A stretch of 64,000 nt of DNA from Centroberyx gerrardi (GCF_048128805.1 NC_136017.1:7827807-7891806), one strand, 5' to 3'. Counted from the stretch's first letter, positions 44,677 to 56,232 are shown. Program-made: numbers and translations. Notes: a model not told the origin generated them from the letters alone.

Positions 44677-46770
44677 CATTTAGCCTCTTAGACATCAGTT
44701 TTAGCCTGTGGTTACTTTGGATAGTAAGCGACATTCCTGCATTATGAAGATTTGGAAGTCCGAGTGACAAAATGAAAAGGCTTTTGCTCACTGGATCATC
44801 TATACTTTACAGATATTTAATGAATTTAAGCTAATGATTGTTTTTTTTCCAGTTTTTGGAAAATGAACTCTCATATTCATTCACATTTCTTTTGCATCCA
44901 GACATGTTAAGCACTTTATATCTTTATTATGGAGCAGGGAGATGGGAGGATTGGGGTTAATGCAACCAGAAAAAGAAGAGCTGAGGATGTGACTATCTTC
45001 AAAGCTTAACGGGCTTTGAGTTATTAAGGGCCTCAGCCTCACCAGCACAGTTTCCAGTGCTGGTGAGTGTCATGGTTGTTGCTGACTGCTGACAGTTAAT
45101 CACTTTTGGCTCTTTATAGGAAGTGAAAATGCAGGAAATATAAAAGGTTTTGCAGGAATATGATAAGAGGAAACGTGTTTTAGTATGATGCTTTTGCTCA
45201 GTGTCAGACGGGTAAGACCTTTGTGAGAAGACCAAATTAGTTCGATGAGGCTTACAAAGAGTCTACAGTTGTTGTACATGCAGAATTTATATTTTAGGCA
45301 TTTAACTAACACTCTATTCCAGATTAACAGTAGAATAAGCTTCAGTTCCTTGATCACCAATATTACACACAAATACTAGTGAGGAGTGCATGGATCAGTA
45401 ATAATAATAATAATAATAATACATTTAATTTGAGGGCGCCTTTCAGGACACCCAAGGTCGCCTTACAATGCATAAAAGAGAAACACACTCGAAACAGATA
45501 AAAACAGCGAAACATGGCAACAACAACAGCATAGACAAGACAAATGACATAGAGTGGGCAGACACGTGTAGGGGGGGGAATAAAAACAGTAAAACTGTAA
45601 GGATAAGAGGGGAAACGCATAGTACGGTGAGGGTTACAATGAGTAGGCCAGTTTGAACAAGTGAGTTTTGAGGTGGGATTTGAATGATGTTATGGTATCA
45701 GACTGTCGAATGTGTGGGGGCAGGGAGTTCCAGAGCCTGGGAGCAGTGCAGCTGAAAGCCCTGGCACCCATGGTGCTGAGACGGGAGGTGGGGATGGTCA
45801 GGAGACCAGCTGAGGATGAGCGCAGGGAGCGGGAGGGGATGTAGTCCTGGAGGAGGTCAGAGAGATAAGTGGGGGCTAGGTTGTGGAGGGCTTTGAAGGT
45901 GAGCAGGAGGTTTTTGTAGTCGATTCGGTATTGAACAGGGAGCCAGTGTAGTTGGATGAGAATGGGGGTGATGTGGTCGGATGATTTGGTGCGAGTAATG
46001 ATCCGGGCAGCCGAGTTCTGAATGATGCGACTGAGTGCGACTTGAGAGTGCATGAAACAAATATTCCTTTGTCCTTGGAATCATGTACAATAGGAAAGTG
46101 TTGGGTGAAGAAATATGAGTCAGGAAGAAAAGGTAGAAAGGACATTTTTGTCCCTGGGGAAGCATTTTCAGTCACGGCAGGGGAAACTGGAGAGGGGGAT
46201 GGAAATTATATCTTGAAACGATGAGTTCTTCAATTACAACAAGACAGGGAGCGACTCTTCTGGGTGGGATGGTCGCAGAGCGCAGGCCGATCTGGACGAC
46301 GGCTTGGAGGAACAGGAGTGCAGCAGGGAGGAGAGGGGTGACATGGGAGAATTTGGGGAGGCTGAAGACAGGACAGGCTGAAGCAGAGAGAGTGAGAGAG
46401 GGTGACGGTGCCATCTGGTGTCCTTTTGATGGTAATACAAGAAAGGATAGGGGAATGGGGATTGAATTTGCAGTGTGAGTTTCAACGGCACACTTAAAAA
46501 TCATGAATATATGAATATGGACGTAATTTGCGGACAGACTCATGAAATTATGTCCATATTCAATGTAATGGTAGCCTATCATGGTTGCTTCTATGTGGTC
46601 CGGATTCCAATCTTACTGAATGCAGCTTTAATTTATTGATTTTGTTCTGATTCATGTTCACCTGTGCCTAAGCATATTTTGCACTTTTTCAATGTTTGTG
46701 TGTACTTAATTATTAAATATTGTTATTTATTGCTTATTTTTACTTGACTTCTTTTTATGGCCTCTAACAC
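44285..46770. repeat. Duplicated CD200L 3' block (copy 1)
   Basis: The membrane exon, the 3' UTR and about 2 kb beyond reappear at 56,036-57,245. The main difference is an extra piece of about 1.1 kb here (roughly 45,080-46,190) containing the L2 fragment. Both copies keep an ACAAGACAGGGAGCGACTC... stretch of unknown origin and end at a CA microsatellite. Confidence 0.7.
45395..46065 (-). mobile_element. L2-clade LINE 3' fragment
   Basis: A minus-strand frame (45,634-46,053, 139 residues) is the C-terminal end of an L2-type ORF2: QNSAARIITRTKSSDHITPI, then LHWLPVQYRIDYK, ALHNLAPTYLSDLL and FKSHLKTHLFKLAYSL. The 3' UTR runs to a (TTA)n tail (plus-strand TAA repeats at 45,402-45,422). It is 5'-truncated, but this frame is unbroken, so the copy is fairly young. 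It is absent from the duplicate block near 56.6 kb. Confidence 0.85.
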
Positions 46771-46772
46771 AG

Positions 46773-46802
<30 letters not shown>
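46773..46802. repeat. (AC)n microsatellite at a duplication boundary
   Basis: Corresponds in position to the CA tracts at 51,348-51,391 and 57,249-57,302. All three are followed by sequence resembling the start of CD200L-2 intron 1 (ACAGTATGTTACCTAA or ACAGCATGTTACCTAA). Confidence 0.9.
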
Positions 46803-46808
<6 letters not shown>

Positions 46809-47640
46809 TACAGTTTTTACAGTATGTTACCTAAATTTTATGTTTAGAATTTATAGGGCTTTGATTGAAAGCAGGGTGGGCGATAGTTGTTTTTAAGTAA
46901 TAGTCCTTAATTATTTTTATTTGATTATTTTTTCCCACGGCGCACCATGTGGCCGGGGGCAGAAAGTGGCAAATTCAGGTCACTCAGTCAGTCAGTCAGT
47001 CAGTCACTCAGTCAGTCAGTCAGTCAGTCAGTCAGTCAGTCACTCAGTCACTCAGTCCGTCAGTCAGTCAGTCAGTCGCTCGGTCAGTCGCTCGGTCAGG
47101 GACGGGTTGCACAGAGCCTGCACTTTGTCAGATGGCCTCTAGAGGGCGCGCCAAAAGGATCTCGTGCTTGTTTAAGTCAACTTCTATACAGAGGATGTGA
47201 CACATTATCCTATTCTGATTTTGATTCAATTCCAAATGTGTTTTCCTTTTGTTGCTGTCCTCATCATTTAATCCTAAATATTTGTGTTTGCAATTGCTGC
47301 TGAATAAATCTAATCAGGCCGAAAGATCATCCTTCTCTCCAGTGTTGTAATCATGACACTACAGCTAAATAGCTGTTCCAAACTGTTCTCCTCGGCCCAT
47401 TATTTTACAATAGTATAGTATAATATCTAACGTACAGTAGCTATAGTGCAGTGTAGCTACTGTGGAACAGTGTAGTAGCTACATTATAGTAGCTATAGTA
47501 GCCTATAGTAGTTACATTATCTGTAGTGTCTTATAGTAGCTGCATTATAGTAGCTATGGTATAGTAGGCTAGTATAGTATAGTATAGTATTGTATGGTAG
47601 GCTATAGTATAGTAGCTATAGTGTAGTGTATTGTACGGTA
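46803..47640 (+). pseudogene. CD200L intron-1 remnant (unit C, 5' part)
   Basis: It matches the start of CD200L-2 intron 1: GTTACCTAA, TTTTTAAGTAATAGTCC, CTTCTATACAGAGGATGTGACA, then GCTGCTGAATAAATCTAATCAGGCC and an ATAGT array. The first coding exon expected just before it is gone. A (CAGT)n tract (46,980-47,098) sits where CD200L-2 has its poly-G run. Confidence 0.65.
46980..47098. repeat. (CAGT)n tetranucleotide array
   Basis: About 29 CAGT units with occasional CACT, CGCT or CGGT variants. Open in several frames as Ser-Val-Gln repeats; not a gene. Confidence 0.95.
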
Positions 47641-48020
47641 TCAATCAGTGATAGAGAGTAGAAAATGGACCTTTATTTACATTAAAAGGTTGCAGATTAT
47701 TACTATAAAAAGAATCAGCTTGTTGAATGAAAAATGGCATTTTGTCTTCTGGGCATCTTTACAAAATCCTCCTATCTAATCCAATCAACAAACAACAAAT
47801 TCTCAACAACAAGATGAAAGAAGTGGAAGTGCTGCATCAAAATGTTTTCAGTTATTGATACATCTGAGAAATACCTGCCCTCCCTAGCTGACACCTGTAA
47901 CGGTGAAATGCAGCTGTCAGCTTGCGGTTTTGAAACAGCATGCAGTCAGCAAGAGCCAACATGAACCACATCCTGGTATTTACATCAGAACAGGGTTTTG
48001 GGTGGCCAGAGAGGTTAAGG

Positions 48021-48303
48021 CCTTTTCTCATTAGGCTATAGATCTTTATCTCATTATAACATTTGAAAGTTTCTTGGTATCTCGTTATAACAAGAAAAGT
48101 TTCTCGTTATAACGAGATATGTTGGTATGTCATTATAACGAGAAAAAGATCTCGTTATAACGAGAAATGTTTCTCGTTATAATAAGATAAGTTGGTATGT
48201 CGTAATAATGAGAAAATATGTCATTATAACGTGAAAATATCTTGTTATAACGAGAAAAAGATCTTGTTATAACGAGAAAGGTTTCTCGTTATAACGAGAT
48301 ACT
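48021..48303. repeat. Array of TCTCGTTATAACGAGA palindromes
   Basis: The palindrome TTCTCGTTATAACGAGAA and close variants recur about ten times, separated by short linkers such as TATGTTGGTATGTCA and AAAAGATC. Units are roughly 18-25 bp and each is self-complementary. IgR-D has ordinary 3' flank at this position. Superfamily unknown; it may be a MITE-derived satellite. Confidence 0.85.
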
Positions 48304-48426
48304 GAGCCAATTTTTTTTCCCACTGTGGCATCAATACGCTGCAGTACTACATTAGCGCTCTATCCTCTTGCAAAGCTAATTCCTTTGGCTATCTTAAAGC
48401 ATTGGTAGGTAATCGACACTTTGGGT

Positions 48427-50959
48427 TTAAGTATTTTGATAGATTTTGCAGCTTGTCCTGCTGTGTGGATGGGAATCTGTCTCTCTTCCATCTGTTCCCT
48501 GGTTATCCAAGTGAGCGATCATTTCACTGCTGCTGGCTGGATTTGCCGCAGCATCATGAAGACGGCGCCCTGAGGAGACGGTTTGGTAGAGATCACCGGC
48601 TGGGTGCTGAAGGCTAGTGTAGGGGTCCTGGTCGTCTTGGTCCTATAAAAACATATCAAACTCTTAAAGTCTGATTAAATGCGGTTGAAAAACGGTGGAG
48701 ACGTTCCCATGCCAGGATAGCTGAGTGTAAATGATTGCATACATTAAATTAGGTACTTTCTAAGTTGAAAATTATAAAAAAAAATATAAAAAGTGCTCAC
48801 CAAAGAACGGGGAGTTGCATATTCAGGTAATTCAGATGCTTCTGACCTGGTGTTTTTTCTGTAAATTAGAAGGAATGTCAGAGTTAGTAGAATACTGAAC
48901 ACAGCAAGACAATTAAAGAAGGAATTATAGTCTATCTAGTAATTTGTAGGATGAAAAGTTAACACCATGTTCCTCATCACTGTTTCAGACATAACCAAAA
49001 ACAAGGTCAAGTTCTTCAAAATAAGAGCTCAGCTGAGATAGGCAACAGTGACACCTATAAAATTCTAGCATAAAATGTAACTAAATGATGGTACTTTTTT
49101 TTTAAAGATAGTTGATAACTTAGGTCTTTGGTTCAGAACATAACATTTTTACAGACAGGATCCTCTACATTAAAGCCATTAATTATGGATTTCAGGTATT
49201 GTTTGTTCCCTAAATTGGCTATAGTCTATGATGTTTAGTAAATTAACTCATTTGTACAGAGAATATTATAACACTGTTCTGCTTGGCAACAAAAGCTGCA
49301 ATGCTGATGTAGCTCCTTTACTATTATTAAGTTGTTGAGCATTTCTAATTATATTACTTTACTCGATATATAAATTAGCAATATTATTTTACAAGGTTTA
49401 GGTCACTTTATAAGAATCTCTCACCCATGATGAATTTTTCTTAAGATAAATCCAAGAATAACTCCAGTTAAAATGATGAATGCAGCAACACCGATCACAG
49501 CTGTAGCAGTGAGCATTATTGTAGAAGTGCCGGCCTCTTCATCCTCTAAAACATTGTGAAAGTAAAAAAAAAAAACTCTGTCAGAGACATTATTGCCAAT
49601 ATTTTCTCCATTTGGAAAGAAAATTATAGGCCCTACTTTCTCCCATCCACAGTATCATGCAGTATTGACTGGAATCTTCTCTGAATCAAATATTTAATAT
49701 CTGCACCCCAACATCTCATTTTGATATTCAGAAAATCTGCTTTTTACATCTCTACTCAGACAGTATTAAGCTGTTAATATGTAGCAACATTACTTGAGTT
49801 GTAGAAGATATTAAAGTCAGACTACTTTATAGCGTTGTCATATGTCAGTAGTTTTGATTTTGTTGGCCTCATTACTCTAAGCTGTGGTTTACCTTGCACA
49901 CTGAGACAAGTCTGCTTTTTTCTAGAAACACAGAGATGAACACAGGCATCACACTCACTGATATTCTTCATAATGTTACCATATAATGGAAAATAACTAC
50001 TGTAAACTCAGCCATAATATGAGTGAAACACCAATGAACAAAAACAAGAACATAAATCAAACATTTACCTTCAACAGTAATACGGAGATGGAGAAAATGT
50101 GTTCCTCCATCATATGCACACTCACAAGTGTAGTTCCCACTGTCCACTGGTGTTAAACTGGTCAGGTGAAGAAACAAAGTCTGATGTTCTTTTGTAAGTT
50201 TGATCCTGGAGTCACAACCTTGCTCAAAGTCCTGCCCATGCCGATATAACAGGATACACTCTTCTCCTCTGTTCCTTTCTGTGCTGCTCTTACATACTAT
50301 AAGCAAGATGATATCCAGTGTTTTATTGAGGCACACTGGAGTGACATCTGGTTCTCTCCCAATGGTTTTCACAAGAGTCACTGCAATCAATAGGAAATGT
50401 AGACTTTGATTTAGTTTGCAGTTGCTGTATAATCACTTGATACATTTGTAGATGCACTACAATGAATAAGGCAATAAATAAACTGCATGATGTAAAAAGT
50501 AGCTACTGTATCCTTGTAGGCAGTGCAGCCACTCCACAGTGACTGCATTGTATGTAAAGTAGTGATGCGTAAAGAAATATAGGGAGAAAATTGATTTTTT
50601 TTTTTTAAAAGATATCAGTATTATTGTCGGTAAGCTTGCAGATCAAAAGTGTTTCTCCCTGCTAGAATAAACGAGAACTTTAACCAAAAACAAATTTTCT
50701 TCTAAAGAAAAAACATGTCACAAGTGTTTCTTCACACTGCATATTGGTAGGCCCGTGCCTTTAGTACAGTATAGTATATAGTTTAGTACAGTATGGTATC
50801 TAGTTTAGTACAGTATGATATATAGTTTAGTACTGTATAGTATATAGTTTAGTACAGTATGGTATTTGCTTTGAAGACAGAGTAACATGTCTTACCTTCG
50901 GAAGCGTGGCATACTTCAACAAGCAGAATCAACATCACTTTAACAGTATTTCCACCCAT
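48427..50959 (-). CDS. Single V-set Ig membrane receptor, copy C (IgR-C)
   Basis: Exons in transcript order: 50,896-50,959; 50,069-50,380; 49,425-49,545; 48,801-48,858; 48,427-48,642, 256 residues, unbroken. Signal MGGNTVKVMLILLVEVCHAS; V-set-like domain with DSGNYTCEC; uncharged membrane helix; tail with Y179 (PEYATP), Y193 (DPYTSL) and Y204 (DLYQTV), the same ITAM-like pair as B and D. Differences from the others concentrate at LDIILLIVCKSS, ECILLYRHG and AYDGGTHFLHLR. It lies antisense between two halves of a CD200L intron 1. The downstream sequence diverges from B and D about 75 bp past the stop, so their AATAAA is missing and a palindromic array follows instead. Confidence 0.83.
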
Positions 50960-51194
50960 ACTGACCAGTAATCTAAAGTAATGATTTCCCTTGGTTGGTC
51001 TATGAAGAAGATGAAATGACAAAGTGATGCTACTTCCTCACTGTGATGTGTTGCAGTCGCCCCTCATCTCACTGTCCACCCCCCAACACCACTTCCCTTA
51101 CACCTGTGGTCTGCATGAAAACATTTCAGAAATAGTGGCTTAATGCAGAACTGGAAACCTGCCTAGCACTTCTGAACCTTCTCACACAGCTGAT

Positions 51195-51345
51195 ATATAA
51201 TTACTATTATACACTCCTCAGTGTGTTTTATTTTGTTGCATATACTGTATTGCATCATTTTGTTCTGTGATGGATTGTTAATCAGTTAGATCTAGGTAGC
51301 CTTTGAGACATGCTTTTGTGATGAAGGGCTATAAATAAACTTGAC

Positions 51346-51347
<2 letters not shown>
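51195..51347 (+). pseudogene. CD200L intron-1 remnant (unit C, 3' part)
   Basis: CTCAGTGTGTTTTATTTTGTTGC through GATGAAGGGCTATAAATAAAC matches CD200L-2 at 59,262-59,400, the sequence leading to its V exon. Here it runs straight into CA repeats and the next unit; the V exon is absent. Confidence 0.65.
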
Positions 51348-51385
<38 letters not shown>

Positions 51386-51391
51386 CACACA
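51348..51391. repeat. (AC)n tract at the C/D tandem junction
   Basis: On the left is the 3' part of CD200L intron 1 (TAAACTTGACTTCACAC). On the right is the 5' part of the same intron (ACAGTATGTTACCTAA). In CD200L-2 these parts are 2 kb apart in the opposite order, so this is a recombination join. Confidence 0.8.
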
Positions 51392-51945
51392 GTAATTACA
51401 GTTTTTACAGTATGTTACCTAATTTTATGTTTAGAACTTGGCGCGCCGTGGGTCTGCAAAGGATCTCGTGCTCGTTTAAGTCAACTTCTATACAGAGGAT
51501 GTGACACATTATCCTATTCTGATTTTGATTCAATTCCAAATGTGTTTTCCTTTTGTTGCTGTCCTCATCATTTAATCCTCAATGTTTGTGTTTGCAATTG
51601 CTGCTGAATAAATCTAATCAGGCCGAAAGATCATCCTTCTCTCCAGTGTTGTAATCATGACACTACAGCTAAATAGCTGTTCCAGACTGTTCTCCTCGGC
51701 CCATTATTTTACAATAGTATAGTATAATATCTAACGTACAGTAGCTATAGTGCAGTGTAGCTACTGTGGAACAGTGTAGTAGCTACATTATAGTAGCTAT
51801 AGTAGCCTAGCTACATTATCTGTAGTGTCTTATAGTAGCTGCATTATAGTAGCTATGGTATAGTAGGCTAGTATAGTATAGTATAGTATAGTATTGTAGG
51901 CTATAGTATAGTAGCTATAGTGTAGTGTATTGTATAGTATCAATC
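51391..51945 (+). pseudogene. CD200L intron-1 remnant (unit D, 5' part)
   Basis: Same content as 46,803-47,640 without the CAGT array; the ATAGT array is at 51,715-51,945. No first exon. Confidence 0.65.
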
Positions 51946-54900
51946 ACTGATAGAAAATAGAAAATGGACCTTTATTTACATTAAAAGGTTGCAGATTATT
52001 ACTATAAAAAGAATCAGCTTGTTGAATGAAAAATGACTTTTTGTCTTCTGGGCATCTTTACAAAATCCTTCTATCTAATCCTATCAACAAACAACAAATT
52101 CTCAACAACAAGATGAAAGAAGTGGAAGTGTTGCATCAAAATGTTCGCAGTTATTGATACATCTGAGAAATACCTGCCCTCCCTAGCTGACACCTGTAAC
52201 GGTGAAATGCAGCTGTCAGCTTGCGGTTTTGAAACAGCATGCAGTCAGCAAGAGCCAACATGAACCACATCCTGGTATTTACATCAGAACAGACTGTTTG
52301 GGTGGCCAGAGATGGTATTCTGGTTAAGGCCTCCATCTATGAAAGGGCAAGTATTGAATCCCAGAATCTCCCCCGTCTTCCTGTCAATCTTCCTGCTGAG
52401 TGATGAAGGTAAAAACACAGAGGGAAGTGGATTTTCTTCTCTTGTAAAATAACAACAAAACAGGTTATCGGTAATCAATCATATAGTTGTCTTATTCTTA
52501 TTAGGGATGTACAACAAATTGAAAAAGTGTCAAAATCAGAAGAGGCTGCAATGTTTTGTTAAAGGGAAACCTGTTAAAGACAATTTCCAAAGCAAGGTTT
52601 TCTAGTGCTGTGATGAATCGTTGGTCTCCAAATCAATCTGCCTGTCTGAGAAAATGTTTACATTTATTTCAACTAAACTAAACCTATGCATTAGCGCTTC
52701 ATCCTCTTGCAAAGCTAATTCCTTTAGCAGGCTGTCAATGCTATTCCATAATGAATTTACTTTGAACAAAATCAAGTCCAAAATTCAAAATATTGACATT
52801 ATACAATATTATCTTGACTTTGGGTTTAAGTATTTTGATAGATTTTGCAGCTTGTCCTGCTGTGTGGATGGGAATCTGTCTCTCTTCCATCTGTTCCCTG
52901 GTTATCCAAGTGGGCGATCATGTCACTGCTGCTGGCTGGATTTGCCGCAGCATCATGAAGACGGCGCCCTGAGGAGACGGTTTGGTAGAGATCACCGGCT
53001 GGGTGCTGAAGGCTAGTGTAGGGGTCCTGGTCGTCTTGGTCCTATAAAAACAACAAACTCTTAAAGTCTGATTAAATGCGGTTGAAAAACGGTGGAGACG
53101 TTCTCATGCCAGGATAGCTGAGTGTAAATGACTGCATACATTAAATTAGGTACTTTCTAAGTTGAAAAGTATAAAAAAAATATATACAGTGCTCACCAAA
53201 GAACAGGGAGTTGCATATTCAGGTAATTCAGATGCTTCTGACCTGGTGTTTTTTCTGTAAATTAGAAGGAATGTCAGAGTTAGTAGAATACTGAACATAG
53301 CAAGACTATTAAAGAAGGAATTATAGTCTATCTAGTAATTTGTAGGATGAAAAGTTAACACCATGTTCCTCATCACTGTTTCAGACGTAACCAAAAACAA
53401 GGTCAAGTTCTTCAAAATAAGAGCTCAGCTGAGATAGGCAACAGTGAAACCTATGTTAACAAAATTATAGCATAAAATTAAACTAAATGATGGTACTTCT
53501 TTAAAAGATAGTTGATAACTTAAGTCCTTGGTTCACAACATAACATTTTTACAGACAGGATCCTCTACATTAAAGCCATTAATTATGAATTTCAGGTAAT
53601 TTTTGATCCCTAAAATGGGTAGTCTATGGGTAGGTATGAAGTTTAGGAAATGAACTCTTCATTTGTACAGAGAATATTATAACACTGTTCTGCTTGGCAA
53701 CAAAAGCTGCAATGCTGATGTAGCTCCTTTACTGCTATGAAGTCATTGAGCATTTCTAATTATATTGCTTTACTCAATATATAAATTAGCAATATTATTT
53801 TACTTTTTTATAATTTTTATTTTTAAGGTTTAGGTCACTTTATAAGAATTTCTCACCCATGATGAATTTTTCTTAAGGTAAATCCAAGGATAACTCCAGT
53901 TAAAATGATGAGTGCAGCAGCACAGATCACAGCTGTAGCAATGAGCATTATTGTAGAAGTGCCGGCCTCTTCATCCTCTAAAACATTGTGAAAGAGAACA
54001 AGCAACTCTGTCAGGGAAAATAGCATCAGTATCTGCTCCATGTGGAGAGGAAAATGAAGCCCTTACTCTCTCCCATCCACAGTATTATGCAGTATTGACT
54101 AGCATCTTCTCTGAATCAAATATTTAATATCTGCACCCCAACATCTCATTTTGACATTCAGAAAATCTGCTTTACACACTGCTTTACATCTCTAATCAGA
54201 CAGTATTAAGCTATCAATACAGTATGCAGTAAAATGACAGAAGTTAAAACAGACCTAAAGACATTACTGTAAGTAACAATTTCTTCATATGTCAATGCTG
54301 CAGCCTGGTTTTGTTGGCCCAATTACTCTATACTGTGATTTACCTTGCATATTCAGCCAAGTCTGCTTTTTTCTAGAAACACAGGATACTGCAGACATTT
54401 AAATTCTTCATGTTATCATATACAGGAAAATAACCACTTTAAATTGAGTCAGAATCTGACTGAAACACATGAAGTGTATAACACAAAAACCAAAACATAA
54501 ATCACACATTTACCTTCCACAGTAATATTGAGATGAAGAAAATCTGCTCCTCCGTGATATGCACACTCACAAGTGTAGTTCCCACTGTCCACTGGTGTTA
54601 AATTGTTCAGGTGAAGAAACAAAGTCTGATCTTCTTTTATAAGTTTGATCCTGGAGTCACAACCTTGTTCAAAGTCCTGCCCATGCCGATATGCCAGGCG
54701 ACACTCTTCTCCTCTGTTCCTTTCTGTGCTGATCTTACAGAATGTATATATGATGATATCCAGTGTTTTATTGAGGCACACTGGAGTGACATCTGGTTCT
54801 CTCCCAATGGTTTTCACAAGAGTCACTGCAGTCAATAGGAAATGTAGACTTTGATTTAGTTTGCAGTTGCTGTATAATATATTATGCAAATAAATGTGAC

Positions 54901-55620
54901 TAATCACTTGATACATTTTTAGATGCACTAGAATGAATAAGGCAATAAATAAACTGCATGATATAAAAAGTAGCTACTGTATCCTTGCAGGCAGTGCAGC
55001 CACTCCACAGTGACTGCATTGTCTGTAAAGATTAAGTTGTGTTACGTAAAGAAAAATAGGGAGAAAATTGATTTTTTTTAAAAAGATATCAGTATTATTG
55101 TCAGTAAGCTTGCAGATCAAAAGTCTTTCTCCCTGCTAGAATAAACGAGAACTTTAACCAAATATAAATTTTCCTCTAAAGAAAGACCATGTTACAAGTG
55201 TTTCTTCATACTGCATGTTGGTAGGCCCGTGCCTTTAGTACAGTATAGTATATAGTTTAGTACAGTATAGTATATAGTTTAGTAAAGTATGGTATTTGCT
55301 TTGAAGACAGAGTGACATCTCTTACCTTTAGAAGCGTGGCATACTTCAACAAGCAGAATCAACATCACTTTAACAGTATTTCCACCCATACTGACCAGTA
55401 ATCTAAAGTAATGATTTCCCTTGGTTGGTCTATGAAGAAGATGAAATGACAAAGTGATGCTACTTCCTGACTGTGATGTGTTGCAGTCGCCCCTCATCTC
55501 ACTGTCCACCCCCCAACACCACTTCCCTTACACCTGTGGTCTGCGTGAAAACATTTCAGAAATAGTGGCTTAATGCAGAACTGGAAACCTGCCTAGCACT
55601 TATGAAACTTCTCACACAGC
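51945..55620 (-). repeat. Segmental-duplication arm containing IgR-D
   Basis: Direct-orientation duplicate of 47,640-51,195 and inverted duplicate of 33,697-38,033. It retains the B-like 3' flank (GGCCTCCATCTATGAAAGGG...) that C has lost. Confidence 0.75.
52826..55389 (-). CDS. Single V-set Ig membrane receptor, copy D (IgR-D)
   Basis: Exons in transcript order: 55,326-55,389; 54,514-54,825; 53,857-53,977; 53,197-53,254; 52,826-53,041, 256 residues, unbroken. Signal MGGNTVKVMLILLVEVCHAS; V-set-like domain with DSGNYTCEC; uncharged helix; tail with Y179, Y193 (DPYTSL) and Y204 (DLYQTV). V and membrane exons and the intron between them resemble IgR-A most, while the signal and tail exons match B and C, suggesting gene conversion. 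The AATAAA of IgR-B is kept (plus-strand TTTATT at 52,663-52,668). It sits antisense in a CD200L intron 1, with the broken V exon of that gene at 55,864. Confidence 0.85.
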
Positions 55621-55639
55621 TGATATATAATTACTATTA

Positions 55640-55863
55640 TACACTCCTCAGTGTGTTTTATTTTGTTGCATATACTGTATTGCATCATTTTGTTCTGTGA
55701 TGGATTGTTAATCAGTTAGATCTAGGTAGGCTCATTCTCTGTAAAGTCCTTTGAGACATGCTTTTGTGATGAAGGGCTATAAATAAACTTGACTTCACAC
55801 ACACTCACACACACTTTAAATCCTACATCTCTGCACACTTGTCACTGTCAATTCCACCACCAG
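55640..55863 (+). pseudogene. CD200L intron-1 remnant (unit D, 3' part)
   Basis: CTCAGTGTGTTTTATTTTGTTGC to GTCAATTCCACCACCAG, ending in a good acceptor before the truncated V exon. Confidence 0.7.
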
Positions 55864-56232
55864 GTCTAACACAGATGATACGAACCCAGCAGACTGTGAT
55901 GGTAACAGTAGAAGAGGAGGCCCGTTTCAAATGTGAACTCGCACAGTCTAGAGATGTTCTTCAAGTTACATGGCAAAAAAATGTACCTGAGGGGGAGGAG
56001 AATATTGGCACCTACAACTGTTATTGACTGCTATTATTATTGAAATGTTATTGACGTTATTCCTTTACTTAACTGGAATCCTTTGTTGTATTCTCTAGGT
56101 GGCGGACTTTCTAAAGCAGGGATTGCAGTTGTAGTTGTTCTTATAATATTCATTGCCTGTATTGTCATCTTTGCTCTGGTGAGGCGAAAAAGGTGAGATA
56201 TTACCACAGAGGAGATGGAAATGTAAAAGTGT
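55864..56232 (+). pseudogene. Chimeric CD200/OX-2-like pseudogene
   Basis: The first half of a V exon (GLTQMIRTQQTVMV...FKCELAQSRDVLQVTWQK) matches CD200L-2 and stops at about 56,020. It then joins sequence matching CD200L-1 just before its membrane exon, which follows at 56,100-56,193 (GGGLSKAGIAVVVVLIIF). The rest of the V domain, the whole C2 exon and the last intron are missing: the membrane exon runs through GTGAGATATTACC into the final-exon sequence GGAGATGGAAATGTAAAAGTG. With no exon 1 and an in-frame stop after ...NIGTYNCY it cannot make a CD200 protein. Confidence 0.8.

Larger units (their letters stand above)
47640..51195 (-). repeat. Segmental-duplication arm containing IgR-C
   Basis: A reverse-orientation copy of 33,697-38,033 and a direct-orientation copy of 51,945-55,620. 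It begins right at the end of the ATAGT array and ends just after the shared receptor upstream sequence (CACACAGCTGATATATAATT). Confidence 0.75.

Noticed and set aside
46172-46582. 136-residue minus-strand frame, partly repeated at 56,630-56,944
   Set aside because: Repeated because the CD200L 3' block is duplicated; the frames differ between copies and no protein family is recognisable.
46947-47303. 118-residue Ser-Val-Gln repeat frame
   Set aside because: Encoded by the (CAGT)n array and open in three frames for that reason.
48021-48303. Regular palindromic repeats resembling a CRISPR array
   Set aside because: Spacers are short, AT-rich and themselves repetitive, there are no cas genes, and the sequence is vertebrate.
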